A stretch of DNA of 64,000 nt from Myxococcota bacterium. Its GTDB lineage: Bacteria; Myxococcota_A; Polyangia; JAAYKL01. The translations under genes were made by a program, and so were the position numbers. The notes under the pieces are model-generated. The model did no database searches, was not told the origin of the DNA, and saw only the letters and a program-made list of their open reading frames with translations. The stretch lies in contig JANQET010000013.1 in NCBI GenBank assembly GCA_028278265.1, positions 1 through 64,000 of the forward strand, read 5' to 3'. This document shows, piece after piece, positions 35,567-44,275 of this stretch (within the stretch, counting starts at the first letter, position 1; every line of letters begins with the position of its first letter).

Positions 35567-36396
35567 CAGGGCGAATCCTCGACGCCGGTCGGCGCTGGCA
35601 CCCCATTGAGGAAATCGATCATGATTTGACAAAACAAGGAGGGATCCTCGGCGAGCAACGCATGTCCGTACCCCTCCAGGTGGCGATGCTTCCCCCCGAG
35701 CAGCAGGGCCAGTGCCGCGGCATCCCCTTTGTCGACCAGGGGGTCCTCATCGGTGGAGACGACCATCACCGGCACCCCTGCCCGGCGGGCTACTTCGGAC
35801 AGGGGCTGGTAGGCCAGCATGGCGGTAAAATGGGCCTGCAGATAGCGGCCCACATTACGCTTGGCCGCTGCTTGTATCATGCCTTCGAGCAGAGGGGCGT
35901 TGGTCTCCAGAAATCGCCGACCGAACACCACCGGGATGAACGCGCGAATCATTGCTTCGAGTCCCTTTTCTTCGATGATCGTCAGCCAGCGCCGCAGTTG
36001 GGTCCGAACCCTTGGGGGCAAAGCCGCGCCCATGCCGAACAGCAGCATCCCCCGCACCCGATCGCCGGCTATTGCAGCCAGCTGGACGGCCACGCCGGAG
36101 CCATGGCTGATGCCCACCAGGGAAACCCCGTCAAGGGAAAGGTGATCGAGGAGACCGACCAAATCATCCACATGGCGCCGCAAGGTCAGCTCGTCCCGTC
36201 CCAGGGTTGATTGTCCCTGTCCCCGAGCATCATAGGTCAACACCCGGTATTCGTCGGCCAGGCAATCGACCACGGGTTTCCAGTTGATCGTGGTTTGGGT
36301 GGTGCCGTTGAGCAGGACCACCGTTTTGGTGGAGGCCGATGGTCCATGGCATTTGTAGTAGATTCGACAGTCGTCGGTGGTGGTGAAAATTGCCAT
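35566..36396 (-). CDS. Alpha/beta-hydrolase fold protein
   Basis: This 276-residue cytoplasmic hydrolase shows the nucleophile elbow GISHGSG (S97), an oxyanion-side motif LLNGTTQTTINW, acid region VVSTDEDPLVD and catalytic His in EGYGHALLAEDP. Overall it resembles 3-oxoadipate enol-lactonase-like esterases, but substrate cannot be told. ATG 36396 begins the domain (AIFTTTDDCRIYY). It overlaps lipB by four bases and follows the flavoprotein gene by 14 bases, so it belongs to the gcv run. Confidence 0.85.
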   Translation of the reverse strand: MAIFTTTDDCRIYYKCHGPSASTKTVVLLNGTTQTTINWKPVVDCLADEYRVLTYDARGQGQSTLGRDELTLRRHVDDLVGLLDHLSLDGVSLVGISHGSGVAVQLAAIAGDRVRGMLLFGMGAALPPRVRTQLRRWLTIIEEKGLEAMIRAFIPVVFGRRFLETNAPLLEGMIQAAAKRNVGRYLQAHFTAMLAYQPLSEVARRAGVPVMVVSTDEDPLVDKGDAAALALLLGGKHRHLEGYGHALLAEDPSLFCQIMIDFLNGVPAPTGVEDSP

Positions 36397-36410
36397 TGGC
36401 GGTCGCGATT

Positions 36411-37841
36411 CTAACCCCGCGGCCCGGCCCATTGGCCGCGCTCGATCGCGTCGAACACCTCGGTGCATTCCCGGTGGCCCAGCTTGAGCCGCTTGATCGC
36501 CACATCGATCAACTGGGCCAGGGGATCGTACATCTGTGACGTGCGCGGATAATAGGCCAACTCCGCGTCGGCCAGATCGTGCAGGGTCATCCCCCCCTGA
36601 ATCGCCAGGGCGAGAAAGTTGATCCGCCAGGCCGCGCCGTCCGCACCAATCGCTTGAGCGCCGAGGAGTTTGTGGGTCTCCGTGTCCACCACCAATCGCA
36701 GGTGCACGTCCTCGGCATCGGGCATGTAATGGGGTTTGACCTCGCGGGTGGTGGAAATCGCCTTGGCCTTGTAGCCCAGCTCCTGGGCCACCTCGAGGGT
36801 GTAGCCCGTGGCCGCCACATCCAGCCGGCCCACGCCGGTGAGAAAGGTGTTCTGTACCCCCGGATAGGTCGTGTTCCCTCCGGCAGCGTTGACACCGGCG
36901 GTGCTCCCCTGCCGATAGGCCGAGGTGGCCAGCTGCATCGTCGCCGCCGTGCGGTCGATCCGCGAGTAGGATTGAATCAGATCACCCACCGCGTAAACAT
37001 CTTTGACAGAAGTTTCCATCCGATTGTTGACCACCACCAGATGGTTGTTCACCCGAGCGCCGATCTGCTCGGCCAGGGCACTGTTGCCCCGCATCCCTAC
37101 TGCCATTACCGCCAAATCACAGGGGATCTCCTCCCCGGCAATGGTCACCGATTCGACCTGTTCCGTGCCGTTGATGCTGTCGATCCCCTTGCCGAACAGC
37201 ACGCGAATACCCAATCGCTCGAGCTCGCCGATGATGTGCTTGCCCATTTGGGGATCGAGGGTCTTGGGCAGGGGCGGTTCGGTGCGCTTGGTGATCGCCA
37301 CGTCGAGCCCCCGCTCGCGCAACGCCACGGCGACCTCGAGCCCGATAGCCCCGCCGCCGACAACCACGGCGCTCTTCTTTTTCGAGGCCAGCGCCGCATC
37401 GAGCAGGGCCTGACTGTCATCGATATTCGAACAGAAGTGGACCCCCTTGCCCGTAAGCTCTCTGGCACCGGGTACCGGCAGATTGATCGGCGACGCCCCG
37501 TGGGACAAAATCAACGCGTCGTAGGGAAAGACCCGCTCGGTGTTGGTTTCGAGATTCATCGCGGTCACCGTTTTCTGGGTGGCGTCGATGGCGACCGCTT
37601 CGTGGCGCAAGCACTTGATCTGCCGGTCGCGCATGTCGGGAACCTCGTGCTTGAGCGCGTCGAAATTCTCCACGATGCCCTCGAGCACGAAGGGCAGCCC
37701 ACAGGGAGAGAATTGGGCGTGGTCCCGTCTTTCGATAAAGGTGATGTGGCACTTGCGGTTGAAGCTCAGCGCTGCCTTGGAGGCGTACAGCCCTCCGGCA
37801 CCCAGGCCGACGATGACGATTTTATGGGGTTGGTCTGACAT
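36411..37841 (-). CDS. FAD-dependent disulfide reductase, CoA-disulfide-reductase-like
   Basis: This 476-residue flavoprotein has an FAD site near the N-terminus (IVIVGLGAGGLYAS), a single redox Cys, C47, in FSPCGLPFV, an NAD(P)H site (AVVVGGGAIGLEVAVALRE), the second FAD motif VYAVGDLIQ and a C-terminal dimerisation domain. One active Cys of this kind marks CoA-disulfide reductases and NADH oxidases. The C-x4-C pair of dihydrolipoamide dehydrogenase is absent. Yet the gene lies directly after gcvPB, 18 bases downstream, where an L-protein gene often sits. Its role in glycine cleavage is therefore an open question. Confidence 0.85.
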   Translation of the reverse strand: MSDQPHKIVIVGLGAGGLYASKAALSFNRKCHITFIERRDHAQFSPCGLPFVLEGIVENFDALKHEVPDMRDRQIKCLRHEAVAIDATQKTVTAMNLETNTERVFPYDALILSHGASPINLPVPGARELTGKGVHFCSNIDDSQALLDAALASKKKSAVVVGGGAIGLEVAVALRERGLDVAITKRTEPPLPKTLDPQMGKHIIGELERLGIRVLFGKGIDSINGTEQVESVTIAGEEIPCDLAVMAVGMRGNSALAEQIGARVNNHLVVVNNRMETSVKDVYAVGDLIQSYSRIDRTAATMQLATSAYRQGSTAGVNAAGGNTTYPGVQNTFLTGVGRLDVAATGYTLEVAQELGYKAKAISTTREVKPHYMPDAEDVHLRLVVDTETHKLLGAQAIGADGAAWRINFLALAIQGGMTLHDLADAELAYYPRTSQMYDPLAQLIDVAIKRLKLGHRECTEVFDAIERGQWAGPRG

Positions 37842-37859
37842 TTGGTTGGTTCCTTGTGT

Positions 37860-39317
37860 TTATCCGGCGAGGCACGGCTTTCTAGCGGCGGTAGTTTCGT
37901 CAAGACGGCGAACTACAGTGGCCTTCGGCGCTTGATGCAAGGCGTCGGGGTTCTCAGTTGCTTCTTGGGCCACCGCCTTGAACGCCGCGATGTACTGATC
38001 GAGCTCGTCCTTGGATTCGGACTCGGTCGGCTCGAACATGATCGCCCCTTCGACGACCAGGGGAAAGTACACCGTCGGCGGATGGTAGCCGTGGTCGATC
38101 AGGCGCTTGGCCATGTCCATCGTGGTGATGTGGTGCGGCTTTTGGTTTTTATCCGAAAAGATGCACTCGTGCATGCAGGGTCGATCGTAGGCTAGGTGCA
38201 GGGTGTCCCTGAGCTGCTCCTTGACGTAGTTGGCATTGAGCACCGCCAACTGACTGGTTTTCTTCAGGCCCGCCGCCCCCATCATCCGCAGGTAGGCATA
38301 GGCCCGCAGCATCACGCCGAAGTGGCCGTAAAACGCGCCCAGCTTGCCGATCGAATCGGGCCTGTTCCAATCGAGGTCGAAGAGGTCGCCGGTTTTGGTG
38401 ACCCGTGGGACGGGCAAATAAGGCTCGAGTTCCCGGGTCACACACACCGGCCCGGAGCCGGGACCGCCGCCCCCGTGGGGAGTGGAGAAGGTTTTGTGCA
38501 GATTGAGGTGCATCACGTCGATGCCCACCTTGCCCATCTGCACGATGCCCATCACTGCATTGAGATTGGCCCCGTCCCCGTAAACCAAGCCCCCCTTGGC
38601 GTGAATCAGCGCGGCGATTTGCTTGAGGTTCTCCTCGTACAGTCCGAGGGTGTTGGGATTGGTGACCATGATGCCGGCCACGTCCTCATCCATCACCGCG
38701 GCGACCGATTCCACCGAGAGGATGCCGTTCTCGTCAGAAACCACCGGTATCGGCTCGTAGCCGCACAGCGCCACGCTGGCCGGATTGGTGCCGTGGGCGG
38801 TGTCCGGAATGAGGACCTTGGTGCGCTGACGTCCCTGCTTTTTGTGGTAGGCGTGGATCACCAGCATGCCGGTCATCTCGCCGTGGGCACCGGCCGCCGG
38901 CTGCAGGGTTACTGCATCTAGCCCGGTAATCTCGGCAAAGGCCTGCTCCAGAGTGTGCATGATCTCGAGCGCCCCTTGGGCCTTCTCGGTGGGGAGCAGG
39001 GGATGGGCCCCGGCAAAACCGGGCAGGGCCGCCTGTCGCTCGTTGGTCTTGGGATTGTACTTCATCGTGCACGAGCCCAACGGATAGGTCCCCGTGTCCA
39101 CCCCGTAGTTCCAGGTGGAAAGGCGCGTGTAGTGGCGGATTACATCGATTTCGCTCAACTCCGGTAGCTCGGGTCCCTCGCCGGTCAAGCTGTCGTCGAG
39201 GGGAGATTCCTCCACGTCGCGCTTGGGAATCGACATGCCGCATCGCCCGGGGCGGGATTTCTCCCAGAGCAGCTTCTCACTGAGCACGAGCCCGGTGGTT
39301 CCCACTTTTTCTGTCAT
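37860..39317 (-). CDS. gcvPB: Glycine dehydrogenase (decarboxylating) subunit 2
   Basis: This 485-residue PLP-binding half of the split P-protein decarboxylates glycine and loads the aminomethyl group on GcvH. The PLP lysine is K275 in HLNLHKTFSTPHGGGG. QPAAGAHGEMTGML and TAHGTNPASVALCGY are family signatures. ATG 39317 is used, since it overlaps the gcvPA stop by four bases (ATGA). The longer frame from 39389 lies within gcvPA. Two-gene P-proteins are usual in many bacteria outside the Proteobacteria core. Confidence 0.95.
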   Translation of the reverse strand: MTEKVGTTGLVLSEKLLWEKSRPGRCGMSIPKRDVEESPLDDSLTGEGPELPELSEIDVIRHYTRLSTWNYGVDTGTYPLGSCTMKYNPKTNERQAALPGFAGAHPLLPTEKAQGALEIMHTLEQAFAEITGLDAVTLQPAAGAHGEMTGMLVIHAYHKKQGRQRTKVLIPDTAHGTNPASVALCGYEPIPVVSDENGILSVESVAAVMDEDVAGIMVTNPNTLGLYEENLKQIAALIHAKGGLVYGDGANLNAVMGIVQMGKVGIDVMHLNLHKTFSTPHGGGGPGSGPVCVTRELEPYLPVPRVTKTGDLFDLDWNRPDSIGKLGAFYGHFGVMLRAYAYLRMMGAAGLKKTSQLAVLNANYVKEQLRDTLHLAYDRPCMHECIFSDKNQKPHHITTMDMAKRLIDHGYHPPTVYFPLVVEGAIMFEPTESESKDELDQYIAAFKAVAQEATENPDALHQAPKATVVRRLDETTAARKPCLAG

Positions 39318-40645
39318 GACAAAAGCTCCTTTGTAAGCGCGTCCAGGTCGTCCTTGGTCTTGGTCTCGGTGACGCAGACGAGGTAGCACCGGCTGAGCTC
39401 GGGATAGAATTTTTCCAGCGGTAGGCCGAGGACGATATTCTTGTCGAGCAGGCGCTGGTAAGCCGCCTCCTTGCCCGAAGGCAATTGGACCACGAACTCG
39501 TTGAAGGTGGGGCTGGAAAAGGGCACGGCGGCGCCGGCAGTGGTCAGCTTCCGTTTGAGGTATTCGGCCTTGTCGTGGTTGAGCCGGGCCAACTCTTTGA
39601 TGCCCGCCTTTCCGATCGACGCCATGTACATCGCCGCCTGCACCGCACAGAGTCCCACGTTGGTGCAGATGTTGGAGGTCGCTTTCTCCCGGCGGATGTG
39701 CTGTTCCCGAGCGGAGAGGGTCAGCACGAAGCCGTCCTTGCCGTCCATGTCCTTGGCCCGGCCGACCAGGCGTCCCGGCAGGATGCGCATCAACTTTTTG
39801 GTCGCCCCGAGCATCCCCAGGTAGGGCCCGCCGAACGAGCGGGACACGCCGAGGCTCTGGCCTTCACCGGCCACCAGGTCCGCCCCCTGACTGCCCGGAC
39901 TTTTCAACAGCCCGTATGCCAGCGCCTCACTGAACCCGGCGACGAAAAACGCCTTTTTGTCATGGGTCGCCTCGGCCGCCGCACCGAGATCCTCGATGCA
40001 ACCGAAGAAGTTGGGGGACTGCACCCCGACCGCACCCAGGTCCTCGATCCCGGCCAACCCGGTCAGATCGGTGCGACCGTCCGGCAAATAAGGCAATTCC
40101 ACGAGCTCGAACCCGGTGGGCTCGAAATAGGTGTGGATCACCTGGCGATAAAACGGGTGAATCGCCGCGCTGATCGCCACCTTGTTCTTGCGCGATTTGC
40201 GCACCGCGATCAGCAACCCTTCGGCCATCGCAGTGGCCCCGTCATAGTGGGAGGCGGTGGAGACATCGGTGCCCATCAGCGCACAGGACATGGTCTGGTA
40301 TTCGTAGATCGCCTGCAGGGTGCCCTGGCTCATCTCCGGTTGGTACGGGGTGTAGGAAGTGACGAACTCCGAGCGACTCAGGACAAAAGGCACCGAAGCG
40401 GGCACGTAGTGATCGTAGCTGCCCGCGCCGAGATAGGTTTTGACCCCCGGCCCGGTGGCCATCTTGGCGGCCAGTTGATCCATGTGATCGTTGAGCTCCC
40501 ATTCGGTCAAGGCCTCGGGCAGGTCGAGCTCCTGGTTGATTTTCGAATCGTCGGGAATGGTCGGAAACAGATCATCGAGGCTCTTGACCCCAATCACCTC
40601 GAGCATCCGGGCGATCTCCTCATCGGTATGCGGTAGATATTGCAC
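39314..40645 (-). CDS. gcvPA: Glycine dehydrogenase (decarboxylating) subunit 1
   Basis: This 443-residue PLP-fold partner subunit of the split P-protein lacks the cofactor lysine. Signatures are the N-terminal YLPHTDEEIARMLE, LGAGSYDHYVPASVP, TPYQPEMSQGTLQAIYEYQ and GVSRSFGGPYLG. Family length is kept. It lies three bases after gcvH and overlaps gcvPB by four bases, so the subunits should be made in equal amounts. Confidence 0.95.
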   Translation of the reverse strand: MQYLPHTDEEIARMLEVIGVKSLDDLFPTIPDDSKINQELDLPEALTEWELNDHMDQLAAKMATGPGVKTYLGAGSYDHYVPASVPFVLSRSEFVTSYTPYQPEMSQGTLQAIYEYQTMSCALMGTDVSTASHYDGATAMAEGLLIAVRKSRKNKVAISAAIHPFYRQVIHTYFEPTGFELVELPYLPDGRTDLTGLAGIEDLGAVGVQSPNFFGCIEDLGAAAEATHDKKAFFVAGFSEALAYGLLKSPGSQGADLVAGEGQSLGVSRSFGGPYLGMLGATKKLMRILPGRLVGRAKDMDGKDGFVLTLSAREQHIRREKATSNICTNVGLCAVQAAMYMASIGKAGIKELARLNHDKAEYLKRKLTTAGAAVPFSSPTFNEFVVQLPSGKEAAYQRLLDKNIVLGLPLEKFYPELSRCYLVCVTETKTKDDLDALTKELLS

Positions 40646-40648
40646 CGA

Positions 40649-41053
40649 CTACTCTCCTTTGACGCTCGCGCGACATTTCTCGTGGTCCATCAAGCTGTCC
40701 ATTTCGGCCAGATTGGTGGCCTTGATTTTGACGAACCAGCCGTCCCCATAACAATCATTGTTGACCAGCTCCGGTTCATCTTCGAGCCGCTCATTGATCT
40801 CGACGATCTCCCCGCTCACCGGCGAATAGCACTCAGAGACCGCTTTGACAGATTCCACGTTGGCAAAGACGCTGTCCTTGTCGAAGGTTTCTCCCACTTC
40901 GGGCATCTCGACAAAAACGATATCGCCCAACTGGTCTTGGGCATAGTCGTCCAGACCCACGATCACGATCTCCCCGTCGACGCGCGCCCACTCGTGGGCT
41001 TTGGCGTACTTGATGTCAGCTGGCAAATTGAGTTCGTGCGCTTCTTTGGTCAT
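40649..41053 (-). CDS. gcvH: Glycine cleavage system H protein
   Basis: This 134-residue lipoyl carrier of the glycine cleavage system has the lipoyl lysine as K70 in NVESVKAVSE. KYAKAHEWARVDGEIVIVG and YGDGWFVKIK are typical at either end. ATG 41053 has a GGAGAG ribosome site. An upstream ATG at 41071 does not. It sits between gcvT and gcvPA in one operon and is the expected target of LipB and LipA coded nearby. Confidence 0.96.
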   Translation of the reverse strand: MTKEAHELNLPADIKYAKAHEWARVDGEIVIVGLDDYAQDQLGDIVFVEMPEVGETFDKDSVFANVESVKAVSECYSPVSGEIVEINERLEDEPELVNNDCYGDGWFVKIKATNLAEMDSLMDHEKCRASVKGE

Positions 41054-41099
41054 TTTGGCTCTCCTTTGCAAATAAAAGAATCACTTGATTCTCGATTGA

Positions 41100-42374
41100 T
41101 CATTTCAAAAAAGTTCTCAACGGCTTTCGGGCCGTGCGGGCCGGCCGGACATTGGTTTCGATAGAGACCTTGAGCTTGCGCTTCTGGTCCTGCAACGTGA
41201 CGACATCGCCCGGGGCCAAGCCCTTGTTGACTTTGATGAACCCGCAACACAGGCCCTTGATTTTAACTCCCTCCGGTTTGTCGGCTGAAGCCAAGCTGTA
41301 GATTTTTCCCTCGTGGCGGCCGATAGCCATATCCGTGGCGCAGGTGAGCACGGTGCCGATATCGGTGCCGTCGGCGTCGATTACCCGGGCCCCGTGGGCG
41401 TCGACCTTGCGCAGGTCATGACCCACGTAGGTCAAGGTGCGCTCGTCCGGTCCGGCGGCCTGCAGCACCTCGGCACCGAGAAATGATTTGGTGAATCGGC
41501 TTCCCGATACATCGAACGGCAGAGCAAAAGGCCAGGGATGATTGGCGTAGGTCCAGTTGCCGATATCCTGATGGGACAAAGGCAACACCGCGCCGGTGCG
41601 CAGAGAATCCCGCGAGGCCAGTCCACAGGCGACTAGACCGAAGGGCTGACCCGCGGCGACGATCGTCTCCCACACGTTGACCGCGTGTTTTCGTTGGGTG
41701 AAGATCTCGAAGCCCACCTCACCGGTGTAGCCGGAGCGGGAGAGCAGAAACGGCGTTCCATCGAGGAGCTGCACTTGCTCGGCAGTCGGCGCCCGATCGT
41801 CGAAGTGGCCCTTGAAGGAGAAGTAGAGCAACTTCTTGAACACCTGTTCCGGGTTCTTGAGCACGGCCTGCATCGTCTTCACCGCGGCCGGCCCCTGGAT
41901 GTCTATTTTGCCCAGTTGGTCGGTCAGATCGGTGATCTCGGCCTGACGGCCGCCCAGATTGGAATTGAGATGTGCGGCAATCACCCCGCCCATGCCGGCG
42001 TTGACCACGATGATGTAATCGGTGTCGTTGACCTGGTAGACGATGCCGTCGTCGATGGCGTGGCCCTGCTCGCTGAGAAACGCGCCATACACACACCTGC
42101 CCGGTTTGATCGGTTTGTTGTCCTTGCCGATACAGGCATCGAGATCCCGGGTGAAGCAGAATTGGATCAGCTCGTAGGCGCCCGGCCCGTCGACCAACAC
42201 CGCGGCCATGTGACTGGTGTCGAACAGCCCGGCGTCGGTGATCACCGATAGATGCTCCTTCTTGGTTCCCGATGCATACCAGAGGGGCATGATGTAATCG
42301 CCGAATTCGACCATGTTGCCGCCGTGTTCCTGGTGCCAATCAAATAAGGGGGTCTTTTTCTTTGCCGTGCTCAT
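41100..42374 (-). CDS. gcvT: Aminomethyltransferase (glycine cleavage T protein)
   Basis: This 424-residue folate-dependent enzyme releases ammonia and moves the methylene group from aminomethyl-GcvH to tetrahydrofolate. Motifs include LFDTSHMAAVLVDGPGA, GIVYQVNDTDYIIVVNAG, RSGYTGEVGFEIF and ASRDSLRTGAVLPLSHQDI, the last a variant of the folate-binding region. It is longer than E. coli GcvT (about 364 residues), so it belongs to a longer subgroup. It follows the Lrp-type regulator gene by 69 bases and leads into gcvH. Confidence 0.9.
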   Translation of the reverse strand: MSTAKKKTPLFDWHQEHGGNMVEFGDYIMPLWYASGTKKEHLSVITDAGLFDTSHMAAVLVDGPGAYELIQFCFTRDLDACIGKDNKPIKPGRCVYGAFLSEQGHAIDDGIVYQVNDTDYIIVVNAGMGGVIAAHLNSNLGGRQAEITDLTDQLGKIDIQGPAAVKTMQAVLKNPEQVFKKLLYFSFKGHFDDRAPTAEQVQLLDGTPFLLSRSGYTGEVGFEIFTQRKHAVNVWETIVAAGQPFGLVACGLASRDSLRTGAVLPLSHQDIGNWTYANHPWPFALPFDVSGSRFTKSFLGAEVLQAAGPDERTLTYVGHDLRKVDAHGARVIDADGTDIGTVLTCATDMAIGRHEGKIYSLASADKPEGVKIKGLCCGFIKVNKGLAPGDVVTLQDQKRKLKVSIETNVRPARTARKPLRTFLK

Positions 42375-42443
42375 CTCGCCTTCCTTTGCTCGCTAGTTTT
42401 CAAACCCAAAATTTCGGCCGGGCGTACAAAGCCCTGTCCTCTC

Positions 42444-42887
42444 TCACAGGATGTACGGCACCCTGAAGTTGTATCCCTTGTAAACCACGAATGTCTCGAC
42501 CGAGCGGATATCGGCCACGCGATTCATCTCTTCGGTGTAGAAGTCCAGCAGTGTGTAATCGTTGTTGAGCAGCACAGTGACCAACAAATCGTAGCGCCCG
42601 GTGACCACCTGAACCGAAACCACCCCGCCCAGCTTGCTCAACTCCTCCCCTTTCTTGACGAGGTCCATCGACTGCAAGTTGACGCCGATGATCGCCACCA
42701 TGTGCCCGGGGAGGGCCTCCGCGTCGACCACACCGGCGATTTCGAGCACCCCTTCCTCAATCAGTTTGGTCACCCGGGTACGGATGGTGTTCTCGGACAG
42801 GGAGAGGTCGCGAGCGATTTGCTTGAACGATTTCCTGCCGTTTTTGAGGTGTTTGATGATCTCGATGCTCGTGGTGTCGATCTTCAT
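42444..42887 (-). CDS. Lrp/AsnC-family transcriptional regulator
   Basis: This 147-residue regulator has an N-terminal winged helix (ARDLSLSENTIRTRVTKLIEE) and a C-terminal ligand-binding domain (VQVVTGRYDLLVTVLLNN). Location directly before gcvT, with a 69-base gap, suggests control of glycine cleavage in response to glycine or another amino acid. ATG 42887 is chosen by domain start. Its own Shine-Dalgarno site is poor, and a nine-codon frame ends on it (separate entry). Longer N-termini from 42959 or 43106 lack homology and are rejected. Confidence 0.87.
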   Translation of the reverse strand: MKIDTTSIEIIKHLKNGRKSFKQIARDLSLSENTIRTRVTKLIEEGVLEIAGVVDAEALPGHMVAIIGVNLQSMDLVKKGEELSKLGGVVSVQVVTGRYDLLVTVLLNNDYTLLDFYTEEMNRVADIRSVETFVVYKGYNFRVPYIL

Positions 42888-42913
42888 CGATTGCGCGATC
42901 CGGTTATCGTCAT
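42884..42913 (-). CDS. Possible upstream leader peptide of the Lrp-type gene
   Basis: A nine-codon frame (MTITGSRNR) starts at ATG 42913 after a good AAGGA site six bases upstream. Its TGA overlaps the ATG of the regulator gene (ATGA). The regulator lacks its own strong ribosome site, so translation may depend on this short frame. Composition is unremarkable. It could be chance. Confidence 0.4.
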   Translation of the reverse strand: MTITGSRNR

Positions 42914-43154
42914 TTGTATTCCTTATAAATAGGGATACAGTTGGCTGACCGATAGCCATAACTTGACCTACCAAAATTGAGGATTTTGTCAATAATCGCT
43001 TTTGTAATTTATGTTTTCGGTAATTGACAGGCCCGTATTGTGAAAAAAGTAAAATTATTGCCCAATCTCTGGATAAAGCTAGCAGATAGACGGCGGATCG
43101 GCCCACCCAGGTACAAAAACGTACCGGCGTTCGGTTATTCCCTAACCGGATCGT

Positions 43155-44045
43155 CTATCGGATAGAAGGGGATTTGTTGTGCTGTCGAGCAAACGCTTCG
43201 GCCGCTCGATACGAGGTGCGCACCATCGGTCCGGCGGCGACGAAACCGAATCCCAGCGCCCTGCCCCGCTCGGCCAGCTCGTCGAATCGTTGAGGAGATA
43301 CGTACTCGACAACGTCGGCGTGATCCTTGGTCGGTCGGAGGTATTGACCGAGCACCAGGATATCCGTGCCCACCCGGCGGAGATCGGCCATCGAAGCCTC
43401 GATCTCAGCCTCGCTTTCACCGAGGCCGAGCATAATGGAGGACTTGGTCAGCAGCGCGGGATTGAGCGCCTTGGTCTGCTGCAACACCTTGAGCGACCGG
43501 CGGTACGAGAACCGCGGGTGTCTGAAAACCGGCGTGAGCCGTTCGACGACCTCGATATTGTGGGCCAGTACGTCGGGACTGGCGTCAATCACCGTGCGCA
43601 GAGCCGCACCGCGTAAGTCCGGGATCAGCAACTCCACCTGGGGGGCCGGATCGAGGCGCTTGATCGCACGGACTGTTTGGGCGAACACCGCCGCCCCGCC
43701 GTCTTCGAGGTCATCGCGGGTCACCGAGGTGATCACCACGTAATCGAGGCCCATCTCTTCTGCGACATGAGCCACTCGTGCCGCCTCGTCGCTATCCGCC
43801 CTACCGCCAGGATCCCCGCGGCCCACTGCGCAAAAGCGGCATCCCCGGGTGCAGGTGTCCCCGAGAATCATAAACGTCGCCGTGCCTTGCTCCCAGCATT
43901 CACCCACATTGGGGCAGTGCGCTTCCCTGCAGACGGTGTGCAACCGGCCTTGGATCAGGGCGCGGTTGACCCGTTCATATCGTGCACCCGATGGAATCTT
44001 CATTTTGATCCATTTGGGCTTGCGCAACGGGGTTTTCTGTGTCAA
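43155..44045 (-). CDS. lipA: Lipoyl synthase
   Basis: This 296-residue radical-SAM enzyme inserts two sulfurs into octanoyl groups on lipoyl domains. The auxiliary cluster uses C39, C44 and C50 in CREAHCPNVGEC. The radical-SAM cluster uses C65, C69 and C72 in CTRGCRFC. TSVTRDDLEDGGA and SSIMLGLGES are typical. It reads toward the gcv run, 267 bases upstream of the Lrp-type gene. With LipB at the other end it frames the operon that supplies lipoylated GcvH. Confidence 0.96.
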   Translation of the reverse strand: MTQKTPLRKPKWIKMKIPSGARYERVNRALIQGRLHTVCREAHCPNVGECWEQGTATFMILGDTCTRGCRFCAVGRGDPGGRADSDEAARVAHVAEEMGLDYVVITSVTRDDLEDGGAAVFAQTVRAIKRLDPAPQVELLIPDLRGAALRTVIDASPDVLAHNIEVVERLTPVFRHPRFSYRRSLKVLQQTKALNPALLTKSSIMLGLGESEAEIEASMADLRRVGTDILVLGQYLRPTKDHADVVEYVSPQRFDELAERGRALGFGFVAAGPMVRTSYRAAEAFARQHNKSPSIR

Positions 44046-44189
44046 GTGTCACCTCGTTCCTCAACCGACGATATAAATCCCCCGTCGCGTCGGTCAAGGA
44101 AAAGCGCATTAACCGGCCAGAATTATTTTATATTTGAAATTTTGGCTTTTATGGATTAGGTTTTGTGATTCGTGGTGTTGAGGTTGAAT

Positions 44190-44265
44190 GGGGGCTATGG
44201 TATCTAGCCCTCGACACTTCGGGATGTACAGGAGGTGGACCCAAGGTCGGGCCCGCCTTTTTTTT
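44190..44265 (+). promoter_or_regulatory. rimP leader: hairpin followed by terminator-like hairpin
   Basis: Two structures sit in the leader. The first pairs GGGGGCTA (44190-44197) with TAGCCCTC (44205-44212) around a 7-base loop. The second pairs GGTGGACCC (44234-44242) with GGGCCCGCC (44249-44257), one wobble and one mismatch, around a 6-base loop, and is followed by eight T (44258-44265). The T-run ends 10 bases before the rimP start and overlaps its ribosome-site region. This is the form of an intrinsic terminator or attenuator. No gene upstream on this strand needs it. Confidence 0.65.
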
Positions 44266-44275
44266 AGGGTGAAAC

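Noticed and set aside
42375-42443. Glycine riboswitch before gcvT
   Set aside because: Only 69 bases separate the regulator and gcvT, and no glycine-aptamer pairing was seen. The wider 42888-43154 region also lacks it.
42888-43106. Longer N-terminus for the Lrp-type regulator (starts at 42959 or 43106)
   Set aside because: The added residues have no relation to the family, and the HTH begins soon after ATG 42887.
44160-44260. tRNA or small RNA gene before rimP
   Set aside because: No cloverleaf or T-loop consensus was found. The two hairpins and T-run fit a leader or attenuator better, although a small RNA cannot be excluded.
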